This document shows positions 34,785-45,286 of a stretch of 64,000 bases of DNA, piece by piece. Numbering within the stretch: the stretch's first letter is position 1; every line of letters starts with the position of its first letter. The notes under the pieces are model-generated. The model was not told the origin of the DNA. It made no database searches and worked only from the letters and a program-made list of their open reading frames with translations. Origin of the DNA: Antedon mediterranea (lineage: Eukaryota; Echinodermata; Crinoidea; Comatulida; Antedonidae). The position numbers and the translations under genes were made by a program. The stretch covers positions 16,968,288 through 17,032,287 of the forward strand of contig NC_092676.1 in assembly GCF_964355755.1 (NCBI RefSeq), given 5' to 3'.

Positions 34785-35880
34785 AAGCTATTACATTGAT
34801 TGTAATCTATATAAATAACTGCTTAGTACTTTGACATAGTGTAACTAACGGCCAAGGCATTACTAAAGTTTTGACAACCATGCGTATAAGTATATTATGT
34901 AAGCGAGTGAATCAAGTGAACTCACTCGAGATTATTGTATCTTTCAACGAGCAAAAACAAAAGCGTCCAAAAATAAAATAAATTAGCTGTAGTAATATCA
35001 ATATGAATTGTTCCGATTTATATTAAATATTTAATCCGTAGTATGATATGTCGTAATTAACCAAAGTTTTTGTTTGTGATTGTCGAAAGATTGAAAATAA
35101 TTAAATAATAAATAAATAACTGACTAAATCTCTGTCTAAAAATAGCAAAAACATGTTATGTGTCAAATCATGTGATGTCTATGGACATGATGATGTTTAC
35201 TACCATATTTGGGCACATCAAACTTTGTTTTATCAAGCTAGCTTAAGTAATATTTATACCCATATTTTGATATAGCTTTGTACAGGTACTATACTAAGCG
35301 GCTGTACTTTAAAAAGGCCAATAAGTATTTCTATGTTACCGCATAATACCGACTGTGGCAGATATAAGTAGCTGAGAGTGGGATCAGTTGCTGCTTGTAT
35401 GTGTTTTTGTAGGTTTGCATTGTTTAAATATATTAAACTGTTGTTATTGTTAAAATATGAGAACAAATTGTAAAAGACCTTTTCTAAATGTTAAATATAG
35501 TATAGCCATGTAAATAGGTATATAAACAATGCATGTTTGTATTGTGAACAACAGTAGGCCTACGGTAGTAAAGAAATGTTGTAGTGGATGTTTAATTTCA
35601 TTATCATAATAATAAATAACTTGTATGATTTTGTAATATTATTTTCAAGTGTTAGACTTCATCAACAATGTTCTCAGAAAATGCTTCACAGTGTTTGCTG
35701 ACTTACAGAAGCCTATTTAGAATGTATTCTATGTTTGAGGGCGCATCATGAGTTAGCAACCGTATAAACAGTGCTCCGTCTTCATTAAAAATAAAGTAAG
35801 GTTTTGACAAAAATAGCCATAAGACAACTGTGCTAAATAAGTGAGTATTACAATTTGGTTAATGCTGTCATCGTCTTTTG
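34785..35880 (+). other. TRIM 3' UTR and spacer before the LINE
   Basis: AT-rich, no ORF of note. The LINE 5' boundary lies somewhere in the last few hundred bases but I cannot see a flanking duplication. Confidence 0.4.
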
Positions 35881-35896
35881 ATCTAAAACTAAGAAA

Positions 35897-36655
35897 ATGG
35901 TCAGAAAAAAGGACCAAACTGAACGTACCCCTCCGGACACCTCAACGACCCAGGCGACACCCACCGAAGAAACCAGCGAAATCCAGTTATTAAGGCGGGA
36001 GATTAAAACGCTAACAACTGAAATGCAAACAAAACTAGACTCCGTACTTAAAAATCAAACCTCAATTATGAATAGAATTGACTCAATGGAGGCAAAACAA
36101 TTAGATATGGAGAAATCCATTACTTTTACCTCCGATTCAATCAACGATCTTGAAAAGAAAGTAACAACGTATGATAGCGAAATGAAAGATATTTCAACAA
36201 CACTTGAAACAGAAAAGAAAAAAATTACCAGTATACAAAATGATATTCTGAATCTTGAACGGTATTCAAGGAGTTTTAACCTGAGATTTGGTGGGATAAC
36301 TGAGGAACCAAACGAAGATGCAACAAAAAAGATTAAGGAATTACTAAATAAAACACTCAACCTAAACGACATCGTCATTGAAACGGCTCATCGCACAGGA
36401 AAACCATCAACAATAAGTGGTAAGCCAAGACATATCATTGTTAAATTTATATATCAACCACAGAGATTTGAAGTACTCAGAAGAGCTAAGTCGATAATGA
36501 AAAATTCCGAGATGTTTGTACTAGAAGATATGCCAGTAGCAGATATTATCAAAAAGCGAGGCCTGCGAGAAGTTATGAAGAAAGCGTATGAAGAAGGTAA
36601 AATGACTGTCTTCAGAAATGGCAACCTTTACATTAACGGTAAAATGTATACATAA
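35897..36655 (+). CDS. LINE ORF1, coiled-coil RNA-binding protein
   Basis: 252 residues. The first 30 are rich in Thr/Pro; residues about 30-120 form a coiled coil (heptads of Ile/Leu with Glu/Lys). Then comes NLERYSRSFNLRFGGI, the L1-ORF1-type junction to an RRM-like domain, followed by ETAHRTGKP and RHIIVKF, and a C-terminal domain ending NGNLYINGKMYT. This is the esterase-free, L1-type ORF1 that binds the element's own RNA. Frame unbroken. Pairing of this ORF1 type with a CR1/Jockey-type ORF2 is typical of some marine invertebrate clades. The next ORF is 723 bp downstream. Confidence 0.82.
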   Translation: MVRKKDQTERTPPDTSTTQATPTEETSEIQLLRREIKTLTTEMQTKLDSVLKNQTSIMNRIDSMEAKQLDMEKSITFTSDSINDLEKKVTTYDSEMKDISTTLETEKKKITSIQNDILNLERYSRSFNLRFGGITEEPNEDATKKIKELLNKTLNLNDIVIETAHRTGKPSTISGKPRHIIVKFIYQPQRFEVLRRAKSIMKNSEMFVLEDMPVADIIKKRGLREVMKKAYEEGKMTVFRNGNLYINGKMYT

Positions 36656-37040
36656 CTTCTTTATTTTCGTTCGTTTGTTTTTAATTGAATTCAATTTGTG
36701 ACTATATCCTGCCTGCATTAAACCATATGCAGAAAATGGGTACCACTTATTGTATCCACTAGGAGAATTCAAACTGTACGGAATTGAAACATCAACACGA
36801 TCGCGATTATGTGTTTACATAACCTAAACATTAACAGGTGAAAGAATTGGCACACTGACTTAAATACCATGTTACGTAATCTGTTGCTGTGTTGCGTGTC
36901 ACATACTTTGCCTATTGTTTTTGAATCAAGTAGTGAAAAACTCAATTGCTTAACACAACACACGACTCCCTATTGCTTTCATTCACACACTATTAAGTAT
37001 TATGATTTGGATTAAGAATGGGATAAAATTGGAACGATGT

Positions 37041-37150
37041 GGGTGGGTGGGGAGGGGTTGGGGGATGGAGGGGTTGGGGATGGAGGGGTTGGGGGATGGA
37101 GGGGTTGGGGGATGGTGGGTCTTTGGGGGATGGTGGAGTTGAAGGTGGGT
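37041..37150 (+). repeat. G-rich tandem repeat between LINE ORFs
   Basis: GGATGGAGGGGTTGGG-type units repeat about five times on the plus strand, with many runs of three to five G. The sequence meets the usual pattern for G-quadruplex formation in the sense RNA of the LINE. Confidence 0.85.
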
Positions 37151-37378
37151 GAAAATAGGATTAGTGCTGTAATTAAGATTTATCACTGTGTTTACACATT
37201 TCGCACTCAATTGTTTTACTTAGCGAAATATATGTATACTAATAATATGACGGAGCAACCACATTGTTCGGTTGACCTGATTATAGATAAATTATTTATC
37301 TTAATTATACTGTTTTTTGTTGTTGTTTTTTTTAAATCTTTTCTCTGACCATTCTTTTTTAAACTTAAAAATTGCATT

Positions 37379-40360
37379 ATGATATTTAACTTAAATGACA
37401 TTAACCCTAATGATGATATCAATATTGAAGAAACTAAATATTACCAGATAAACGATTTTAATCTAAGTTTTAAGAACTCGATACATGCCAATCACTTCTC
37501 CATTCTAAGCCTGAACTGCCGTAGCATGGTCAACAAATTCGATGATATTTTGAATCTGATTAATTCAATAAATCACTCCTTTTCAATTATTGCCCTAGAA
37601 GAAACATGGATTTCTCCAAATTCTACAACATCACTGTACGAAATACCAAAATATACATTTATTCATAAAGATAGGATAGGACGAAGAGGAGGAGGAGTTG
37701 CTCTCTATCTATCAGAAACCCTTAGTTACGAGATGCGAAATGACCTCGCTTCAATACTGACCGAAGGAGAATCTATATTTATTGATGTTAAAATAGAAAA
37801 TAAAACAATATCTTGCGGAGTAATATATAGGCCCCCTGATACAAATGTACAAACTTTCAACAATCAGTTGTCAATAGTCATGCAGATGATTAACAAAGAA
37901 AATAAGCTAGCATACATTACTGGTGATATGAACTTAGACATTAGCCAACACATGAGAGACAAAAACATCGAATCCCACCTTGACAATATCCAGTCCCAGT
38001 CCTTCACTTTTCTTATTAATAAGCCCACAAGAATAACAGAAAACTCTGCTTCCATAATAGATAATATTCTCTACAATTCCCATCTAACAAATAACATAAA
38101 CACTGGTATCATATATTCGGATATATCCGACCACCTTCCAATATTCTGCATAAACACATCCGAAACTCACCATTATCATAACAACGTATACTGTTATAAA
38201 CGCGAAAACAAACAGTACAACATTGATCATTTTAAGCATGAACTTGCAAATCAACAATGGCAGGATGTCCTAGAATCAAATGACGCAAACAAAGCATATC
38301 AACATTTTTCCACAACTCTGCAATCATTAGTTAATATATGCTTTCCAATAAAAAAGATAAAACTCAAAGCTAATAAACTTCAATCTCCTTGGATAACGGA
38401 ATCAATTGCTAAGTCAATTGTTACTAGAAACAAATTATATAGCAAATACAAACGTAGACCGACAAACATAAATAAATCTAAATATACAAACTATAGAAAC
38501 GTACTTACCAATATTATTAGAAAACGAAAAAAGGAATACTATTTTAATAAATTTGAAAAAAATAAAAATAATATGAAAGAAACGTGGAATGCCATTAATC
38601 AACTTTTAGGTAGGAAGAAAAAATCCAAACTGCCATCAAACCTAAAACATGTGACAGAGACATACACTAACCCAGAAACAAAATCCGATGCATTCAATTC
38701 TTACTTTATTAATATTGGGAAACAATTAGCTGACAAAATTAACCATGATAACAACCCTGCCATTGATCCAACGTCATATTTGACTGGTAACTACCTTAAT
38801 TCTATGTATTTCAGACCCACAACAGAATACGAAATAATGACATACATTAATAAATTAGAAACAGATAAAACACCAGGTCACGATGATATCAGTGCTCACT
38901 ATATCAAGTACAATTCCGTCTACCTTACAAAACCTATTTCACACTTAATAAACGTTTCACTCGCCACTGGCCGATTCCCTGATGAACTAAAATGTGCCAA
39001 AACTATACCTGTTTTTAAAAGTGGCGATAGGCAAAACCTTAATAATTATCGACCCATATCAATCTTACCATGTCTTTCTAAAATATATGAAAGAGTTGTC
39101 TACGACCAAACCATTTCATACCTTAATAAATACAACATGATAAATCAATCTCAATATGGATTCCGACAAAAACATTCAACTGCACATGCTCTACTACACA
39201 CACTAGAAAAAATAACATCAGCAATTGATAACAACTCATTCATTATAGGTGTTTTCCTAGATCTGTCGAAAGCTTTCGATACGATCGATCATAGAATTCT
39301 AATCAATAAAATGGAATGCTATGGCATACGTGGTATTGTGTTAGACTGGTTCAGGAGTTACCTAAACCACAGAACTCAGTATGTTACTATTGAATCACAC
39401 AAATCAATAAAAAGAGAAGTAAAAGTTGGTGTTCCACAGGGATCTATCATTGGCCCATTGCTATTTTTGTTATTTATAAATGACGTATTTTGTGTAAGCA
39501 AAGTTGTCAAACTTATCATATTCGCGGACGATACAAACATATTCCTCAAACATAATGACCCCATAGTTGCATGTAATATACTAAACTGCGAATTACAACG
39601 ACTAACCACTTGGTTTAGAGCTAACAAACTCTCAATTAATACAAATAAAACTAAATATATAATCTTTAGAGGGCGCCAGAATTTAACCGACTTCACAGAC
39701 ATGCAACTATACGTAAATAACACCACACTCGAAGAGGTAACCCATATCAAATTCTTAGGAGTTACCTTAGACAAATTTTTGTCCTTCTGTACCCATATTG
39801 ATGGCATTGCAAACAAAGTTTCAAAGATAATAGGAATTCTGAATAAATTAAAGTATTTTTTACCATATATGACTCTATTGCAAATTTATAAATCTATAAT
39901 CCTTCCCCATTTAACGTATGCAATAGTAGTATGGGGCTCCTTCGGACCAAGTAAATTAAACCGACTTCACATCCTCCAGAAAAAAGCACTACGAATTATA
40001 TGCAAAGTCCACTATCAACATCCTTCCCAACCGCTATTTATACAAACCAACACATTAAATATATTCGATCTTTATGAAAAACATATGGCAATACTACTCT
40101 TCCAATATTATAATAAACAGCTCCCAATTACGTTTGACACTTACTTTCAAACAATTGAATCAACACATAATTATGATACCAGGAATAAAAAAAACTATAC
40201 CACTGTACTAAAAAGAACCAAAATAGGACAACAAAGTTTATGCTATAGGGGTGCCAAGACATGGAATAGCCTTGAAAACTCAGTAAGAGAAATCAAGAGT
40301 ATAGGACTATTTAAAAAAACAATTCATACTAATCTCCTCAAAAAATATTCTAATACCTAA
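37379..40360 (+). CDS. LINE ORF2, AP endonuclease and reverse transcriptase
   Basis: 993 residues without interruption. The endonuclease spans residues 40-256: SLNCRSM (Asn46), ALEETW (Glu74-75), GVIYRPPDTN (about 147-156), TGDMNLD (181-187), SDISDHLPI (His252). The RT spans about 480-800: TPGHDDIS, YRPISILPCLSKIYE, QYGFRQKHSTAHAL, DLSKAFDTIDH (about 627), GVPQGSIIGPLLF (about 683), and the catalytic FADDTN (about 714), then FLGVTLD. The C-terminal part ends with LCYRGAKTWNSLE, a motif common to CR1/L2/Jockey-type elements. The protein nicks target DNA and copies the LINE RNA there. All catalytic residues I can check are present, so activity is plausible. Clade (Crack, Daphne, L2 or CR1) cannot be fixed by eye. 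Confidence 0.93.
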   Translation: MIFNLNDINPNDDINIEETKYYQINDFNLSFKNSIHANHFSILSLNCRSMVNKFDDILNLINSINHSFSIIALEETWISPNSTTSLYEIPKYTFIHKDRIGRRGGGVALYLSETLSYEMRNDLASILTEGESIFIDVKIENKTISCGVIYRPPDTNVQTFNNQLSIVMQMINKENKLAYITGDMNLDISQHMRDKNIESHLDNIQSQSFTFLINKPTRITENSASIIDNILYNSHLTNNINTGIIYSDISDHLPIFCINTSETHHYHNNVYCYKRENKQYNIDHFKHELANQQWQDVLESNDANKAYQHFSTTLQSLVNICFPIKKIKLKANKLQSPWITESIAKSIVTRNKLYSKYKRRPTNINKSKYTNYRNVLTNIIRKRKKEYYFNKFEKNKNNMKETWNAINQLLGRKKKSKLPSNLKHVTETYTNPETKSDAFNSYFINIGKQLADKINHDNNPAIDPTSYLTGNYLNSMYFRPTTEYEIMTYINKLETDKTPGHDDISAHYIKYNSVYLTKPISHLINVSLATGRFPDELKCAKTIPVFKSGDRQNLNNYRPISILPCLSKIYERVVYDQTISYLNKYNMINQSQYGFRQKHSTAHALLHTLEKITSAIDNNSFIIGVFLDLSKAFDTIDHRILINKMECYGIRGIVLDWFRSYLNHRTQYVTIESHKSIKREVKVGVPQGSIIGPLLFLLFINDVFCVSKVVKLIIFADDTNIFLKHNDPIVACNILNCELQRLTTWFRANKLSINTNKTKYIIFRGRQNLTDFTDMQLYVNNTTLEEVTHIKFLGVTLDKFLSFCTHIDGIANKVSKIIGILNKLKYFLPYMTLLQIYKSIILPHLTYAIVVWGSFGPSKLNRLHILQKKALRIICKVHYQHPSQPLFIQTNTLNIFDLYEKHMAILLFQYYNKQLPITFDTYFQTIESTHNYDTRNKKNYTTVLKRTKIGQQSLCYRGAKTWNSLENSVREIKSIGLFKKTIHTNLLKKYSNT

Positions 40361-40670
40361 AATCACAACGTATTATGAACAAAATATTTTTCATTATCGA
40401 TTTCTTTTTTTCTTTTTTTTATGAATGATCTGTTCTGGTCATATTTTTGAAATTGTTATTACATGTATAATAATATATATATATATTTTTTTTATTCAAC
40501 TGTCATTTATGATTATTGCTTATTGTCTCTATTGTTTACATTTATATTTACTAATTGTTATTGTTTTTATTGTAATTTATTTATTTATTTAATTTTTCGA
40601 ATTTTTAATTCTTACATAGGACATCACATTTTAAAGCTTTGCTTATAGTGATGCCCGATTCAATCAATCA

Positions 40671-41185
40671 ATATATAACTTTTGCTTAAAACCATGTTCA
40701 ACTTTAGGCCGTTGCCAATATACAGTAATCTCCCTAAACAATGCTACTTTTAATACTTACAATATTATATGTTTTCATCTTTTCCATTGATTGTAAACCT
40801 CTAACTAAACTTTCCAGTATTTTATTATTCAACTTCTGTTTCCAATAATAGTCAATATAAACAATTAATTTTTATTTTTATCATTACTGTAAATAATCAT
40901 TGTATATATTTTATAATTTATATTTATATTGGTCTTGTTTTTTTTGTTTGTAAAAATCTACTGTAATATTATACCTTATTGTGGTTACCATTATAACAAA
41001 TGTACGATTGATTGAATAAAGTTCACATATATATATTCGAACAAATTCGTCTATTGGAAACATTGACAATACGTTTCCAAGGCACAGTGACTACATCCAC
41101 TCACTTTTACTGGAAAATGAGCCGGTCATCCAATATGGTTTAATAAATATTTCTTCCAGAACAGGGACACTACTACTACTAATAA
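40671..41185 (+). other. AT-rich spacer with a LINE-like tail
   Basis: 40681-41030 ends TGTACGATTGATTGAATAAAG, a second LINE 3' tail or the true end of the LINE above. Nothing else seen. Confidence 0.4.
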
Positions 41186-41548
41186 TAATGACTGTGACGA
41201 TTATGAAGATGATAACGGCGGTAATGATAAGGATAATTATGATAACGATAATGACGATGATGATGATGATGATGACGACGGTGATTATGATGATAATGAT
41301 GATGATGATGACGATAAGGCCGATGATGTTGATGTTGATGATGATGATGGCAATGACGATGATGATGGTGATGATGATGACGATGATTATGATGATGATG
41401 ATTATGATGATGACGATGACAATGACGATGAAGATGATGATAACGATGATTAGGATGATGATGAAAACGACGACGATGATGATGACGAAGGCGGTTATAA
41501 TAATGATTATTATGGTGATAATGACGACGATGAAGATGATGATGATGT
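41186..41548. repeat. (GAT/GAC)n trinucleotide repeat
   Basis: About 360 bp of imperfect GAT, GAC and AAT triplets. Open frames on both strands (Met/Thr-rich on plus, His-rich on minus) are consequences of the repeat. Confidence 0.95.
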
Positions 41549-42625
41549 TTCAAGGGTCGATTTTACTTTCACGACGCCTTTTAATAGGACAAAATTTCAT
41601 CCTAAATTTTAGTTGAGATTGTGAAGAATACAATTTTATTATTTAATTTAGAAATTTAATGAGCAATTCTTTATTGAAGAACTTATTTTTTATTAAATTA
41701 ATTTCAACGTAAACTAATGACGATGATGATGATGTTTCTGTATAATCAATTTACCTTTATCAGCATTTTGCTTTATCACAATAATTTTCTAAAATCAATT
41801 TATCACTGCTATGGGCAGAACGATGTAGAGGTATATATTTCCCGAATACATTTAATACAGACGTATGTGATCAGTAAAGTAATATATTCCGAAACACATA
41901 CATGTCGATTTGAAAGAAGTAAGTTACTACACAGTTGTTGTTGTTGTTGTTGTGATAATTCATAATAATAGTTTGATTTTCTTGTCATAACTTTCATATA
42001 ATTATACATCAAAAAGGTAAGAAGAAAATATTAAATAATATTTATCAGGATGTTCATAGACAGTAGTAAAAAAAAGAATGTTGTTTTTATCTTTGGTACC
42101 AGATATTACACACTAATTACGTATAATGTGTAAAAGAAGTTCTACTTAAAAGAAGTATTTATTTAAAGACGTGTTTCCTTAAGAAATCATTGTTATTGGT
42201 AACTGAGTAACGACATTATAAGTTCAGACAATTACGTAAATTCAAAATCACACATTTTTCCATTCGAGGTTTGGATGAAAATGTTCTTCAATGATCAAAC
42301 GGGAAACTAAATATGCCTATACCAGTTGATACAGAAATTTATTTGTATACATTTTCATCAAGTAACACAATTGGTGAATATGATTTAGTGCGACGTTCCG
42401 CAAACTATTGGCCGCGGGCCAAATTTTTAAGGGCCGCGGAGTGGCTTAAGAAATTGAAAAAAAAAACTATAGACCTAATTTAGCGTCGTAAGCGCTTTTT
42501 AACATGGCTTATTGTTGTTGAAAATGTGTGCGATTCGATCGAACTAATGTACTAATGTACTTCCTCTTTAATATCAAGTTATTTATCGAACCGTTAACAA
42601 TTAATTCAACAATGTCTTGCATGCT
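41549..42625. other. AT-rich intergenic DNA
   Basis: A short GAT run at 41718-41733 and a GTT run at 41936-41952. CGTTCCGCAAACTATTGGCC with GCGGGCCAAATTTTTAAGGG (42395-42432) resembles the end of a hAT-type MITE. No gene. Confidence 0.4.
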
Positions 42626-42868
42626 CTGTGGTGTTCCCCAAGGATCCATTCTTAGCCTTCTTTTTATTTTTGATTTACGTCAATAATCACCCATTACTCC
42701 TCCAACATCTTAAACTTCATCCTCTTTGCCGATGATACCAACATCGTTTATTCTTATAGCAATACTAATTCATTATTTAACATTCTCAATTGTAAACTTA
42801 TTAGCGTCTGTAATTGATTTAAACTTAAAAATTATCTCAACGCATCTAAATCAAGTTTGTGTTTGGTA
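42626..42868 (+). pseudogene. Decayed LINE RT fragment
   Basis: CGVPQGSILSLLF at 42626, then after a frameshift NILNFILFADDTNIVYSYS and NSLFNILNCKLISVCN, stop, FKLKNYLNASKS. GVPQGS and FADDTN are RT motifs in the right order and spacing, of the same CR1/Jockey type as 37379-40360. A stop and a frameshift show it is dead. Confidence 0.75.
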
Positions 42869-43438
42869 AAAAAAAATTTTATCCGGAAATAAATGATATA
42901 TGAATGACTGAATAAACTCTGACGACGCGACAATTGTGTCGTGTGTGTATTTTCGGTGGATCAGCGGAATTTGTACTCCCAAAAAATAAATTGCAATTGC
43001 CAGGTTGATATTCCTAAAAAAATGTCCTTATCTCAGCTCCAACCATGGTGGATGGGGCTGGAGCAGACTGGTATGTGTGGCTAAAGTTTAGATTGCCGCA
43101 ATGATGTAAAATTCTGACATACAGTATTTCGTGTTCGTTATAAATGAAGGATCATTAGCACAAGATATACCTTTAAAAAACTAAATTACAATGCAATTTC
43201 CGAAGACCTGAGGTCCATATATTCATAAAATGTTCTTACCTCAGCCCCAACCAGGTGAGGTATGGTGTATTCTTATTAATTATTTAAAATTACTGAATCT
43301 GTATTGGCTTGTTCTTCATAGCAACATTTTTAACGTTTTATTTTACATTTTACTAGTATATAGTGTAGGTGTTTCTTTCACATTGCCTCAACTGGTATAT
43401 GTTAACGTATTAAGTCTACTTTTATCTTATAGGAAAAT
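42869..43438 (+). other. Flank and 5' UTR intron of LamG copy A
   Basis: From about 43286 the sequence matches the upstream flank of copy B (62066-62202): CTGTATTG, TAGCAACATTTT, CTAGTATA, TAGTGTAGGTGTTTCTTT, ATTGCCTCAACTG. Both flanks end in a TTATAG acceptor a few bases before the ATG, so the start codon lies near the beginning of an exon. No repeat recognised in 42869-43285. Confidence 0.55.
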
Positions 43439-43991
43439 ATGAAGTTCCAATGTATATTGTTGGTTGTGTTAATGGTCAACTTTATTAACGTTGGCCATTG
43501 TAATTTGTGTCGTATTCAAGATACAGAAGCGACTTCTTCTCTGCAGTCATGCGGAAAATTTGTCAAAAAGTACGTCAATTATAATAAAATTAAAAAACAG
43601 AAGACGGTTTTTCGTTTCAATAAGGAACACCTAGGCCTAATAGTGCACTATGGATTTGAAAATAATTTAAATGATACGTCCGGAAATAATATACATCTCA
43701 GAAATGCTAGTTTAAGTATAAGTGGCCATGAAGGCACTACCTCCTACTCAAAAGGAGTTGTTGGAAATGCACTCCGATTTGATGGCGAGAGCGTAGTCTA
43801 CACAGCAATGAGTTTGCCATGCGATTTCCTAATAAATTTCACTATTGGTTTATGGTTTAAAAGATGAAAATTCAGTGCAAAGCAGAGATAGTATCATTAT
43901 TTCGTATATTAACGCTAGCAATTATCTGCAGATACGTGTCACAAATAATAATTTGGTTATCAGCACTCTCCAAAATTATGCAGCAGTTAAA
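43439..43991 (+). pseudogene. Secreted LamG-domain protein, copy A, 5' part
   Basis: Reads a signal peptide (MKFQCILLVVLMVNFINVGH), a short linker with Cys, then the start of a LamG/concanavalin-type fold: LIVHYGFENNLNDTSGN, GVVGNALRFDG, FTIGLWFK. An extra A in TTTAAAAGATG (copy B has TTTAAAGATG, 62592) shifts the frame at about 43862; in the shifted frame the match resumes with DENSVQSR and LQNYAA. At 43992 an 8.3-kb transposon nest begins. The 3' part is at 52299-52554. Compare copy B for the intact form. The family is likely an extracellular carbohydrate- or protein-binding module; no catalytic site is known for the fold. Confidence 0.88.
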
Positions 43992-45286
43992 CAGGGGTGG
44001 CGCCAAGATCTTCCCGACGCGGGGGCTACATTCCCCGACGAGGGGGCTATGCGAGCATCACTAGGCTGGAGGCCAGGGGGCCGCCAAGGGCCCCCGGCGA
44101 GGCCCCTGGTTGCTTCCGGCGAAGCCCCCGGAAGCAACGCGTTCTAGCGTCATTTGAGGTCTTTTTAATCAGATTTAGGGTAGCCATTTTTCCATTTTTT
44201 ATAATGCATAAATAAAATACTGCGTGCAAAAAAACGATGCGCGATGACTGTTTCAATCCATATTTTTCAATTTAAAAAATAAAAGTTCAAAGAAAATTTA
44301 GAAAAATAGAGTTGGAGGTCCCGGAAATTGGACTTATTATACTTCAAAACATGAAACAAAATATATAAGTCCATATCATGGTTGTGACTGAGCTAAGAAA
44401 TGTTTGAAAAATAGAGATGTTAGGATCCCGGAAAATGTACTTCTTGTTCTTCGAAATATGACCAGCTTTATTGTTGGGGCTGAGCTAAGAAAATGTTTAA
44501 AACTAGAGCTGCAGGCCTTCAAAAAATTGCATTTTATATTTTGGAAACATCAGGCCTAGAGGCTTAAAAAACGCAAGCGTAGACCTTTTTCAGTCGGGGA
44601 AATAACTTTCCCAGGTGTATGCGTGCGTACCATCTGGACTTCCGAGTGGTGAGAAATTCATGACATACAGGATATTGAAAATGTAATAACTTACAGTAGC
44701 TATAATAAGATGTTGGCTAAGCGAAAATGGCATGTTTTTTTGTTTAGTAATGGATGAAAAATTTATTTTAGGTGCCCCACGGTACAGAAGGTTACTTGTA
44801 AATTAAAAAATTGGTGAACATACGAACAATTAACATAATTCGTTTTTGCTGTAGTGTAGCGTACGTCGACGCAGTACACGACGTAACCGTCGGTAAACTT
44901 CGCCTGGAAAATAACTACAGTACACATTTTGGTCCCTGGATGGAACATTATATCACGCGTCTCGACCCAACGTTGAACGATTCGTACAAAGGGATACCGC
45001 CAGACAAGTGCGTACCTAGCTATTGTTTAGTTGTAAGTTAGATCGCTGGCAATAATGAATGCATATAAAGTGCATAATATCACTCTGACGTACTCTCACG
45101 GTCAATGAAACGTCGCGGTTTTCTAGGCGCTGAAGCTAGCTACGAAGTGAACGCGAACGCTTTTTACTGTATATTATATTATATTCCCCGACAAAAAGTA
45201 CCCGTGTTTCCTTCGGTAACCGTCGGTAAACTTCGCCTGGAAAATAACTACATTACACATTTTGGTCCCTGGATGAAACTTGATAT

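Larger units (their letters stand above)
35850..40670 (+). mobile_element. Full-length CR1/Jockey-group LINE
   Basis: ORF1 (35897-36655) and ORF2 (37379-40360) lie in the same orientation, both open throughout, with a 723-bp spacer and a 3' UTR that ends about 40670 in GATTCAATCAATCAAT. A second LINE-like tail (GATTGATTGAATAAAG) at 41009-41024 makes the exact 3' end uncertain. The intact frames suggest a young copy. The 5' end is approximate. Confidence 0.85.

Noticed and set aside
41179-41616. His-rich (minus) and Met/Thr-rich (plus) frames
   Set aside because: Both are products of the GAT/GAC trinucleotide repeat.
43997-44256. Pro/Arg/Gly-rich frames at the hAT-like element end (also 2165-2440)
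   Set aside because: They occur in both copies of the GC-rich transposon terminus and resemble no transposase.
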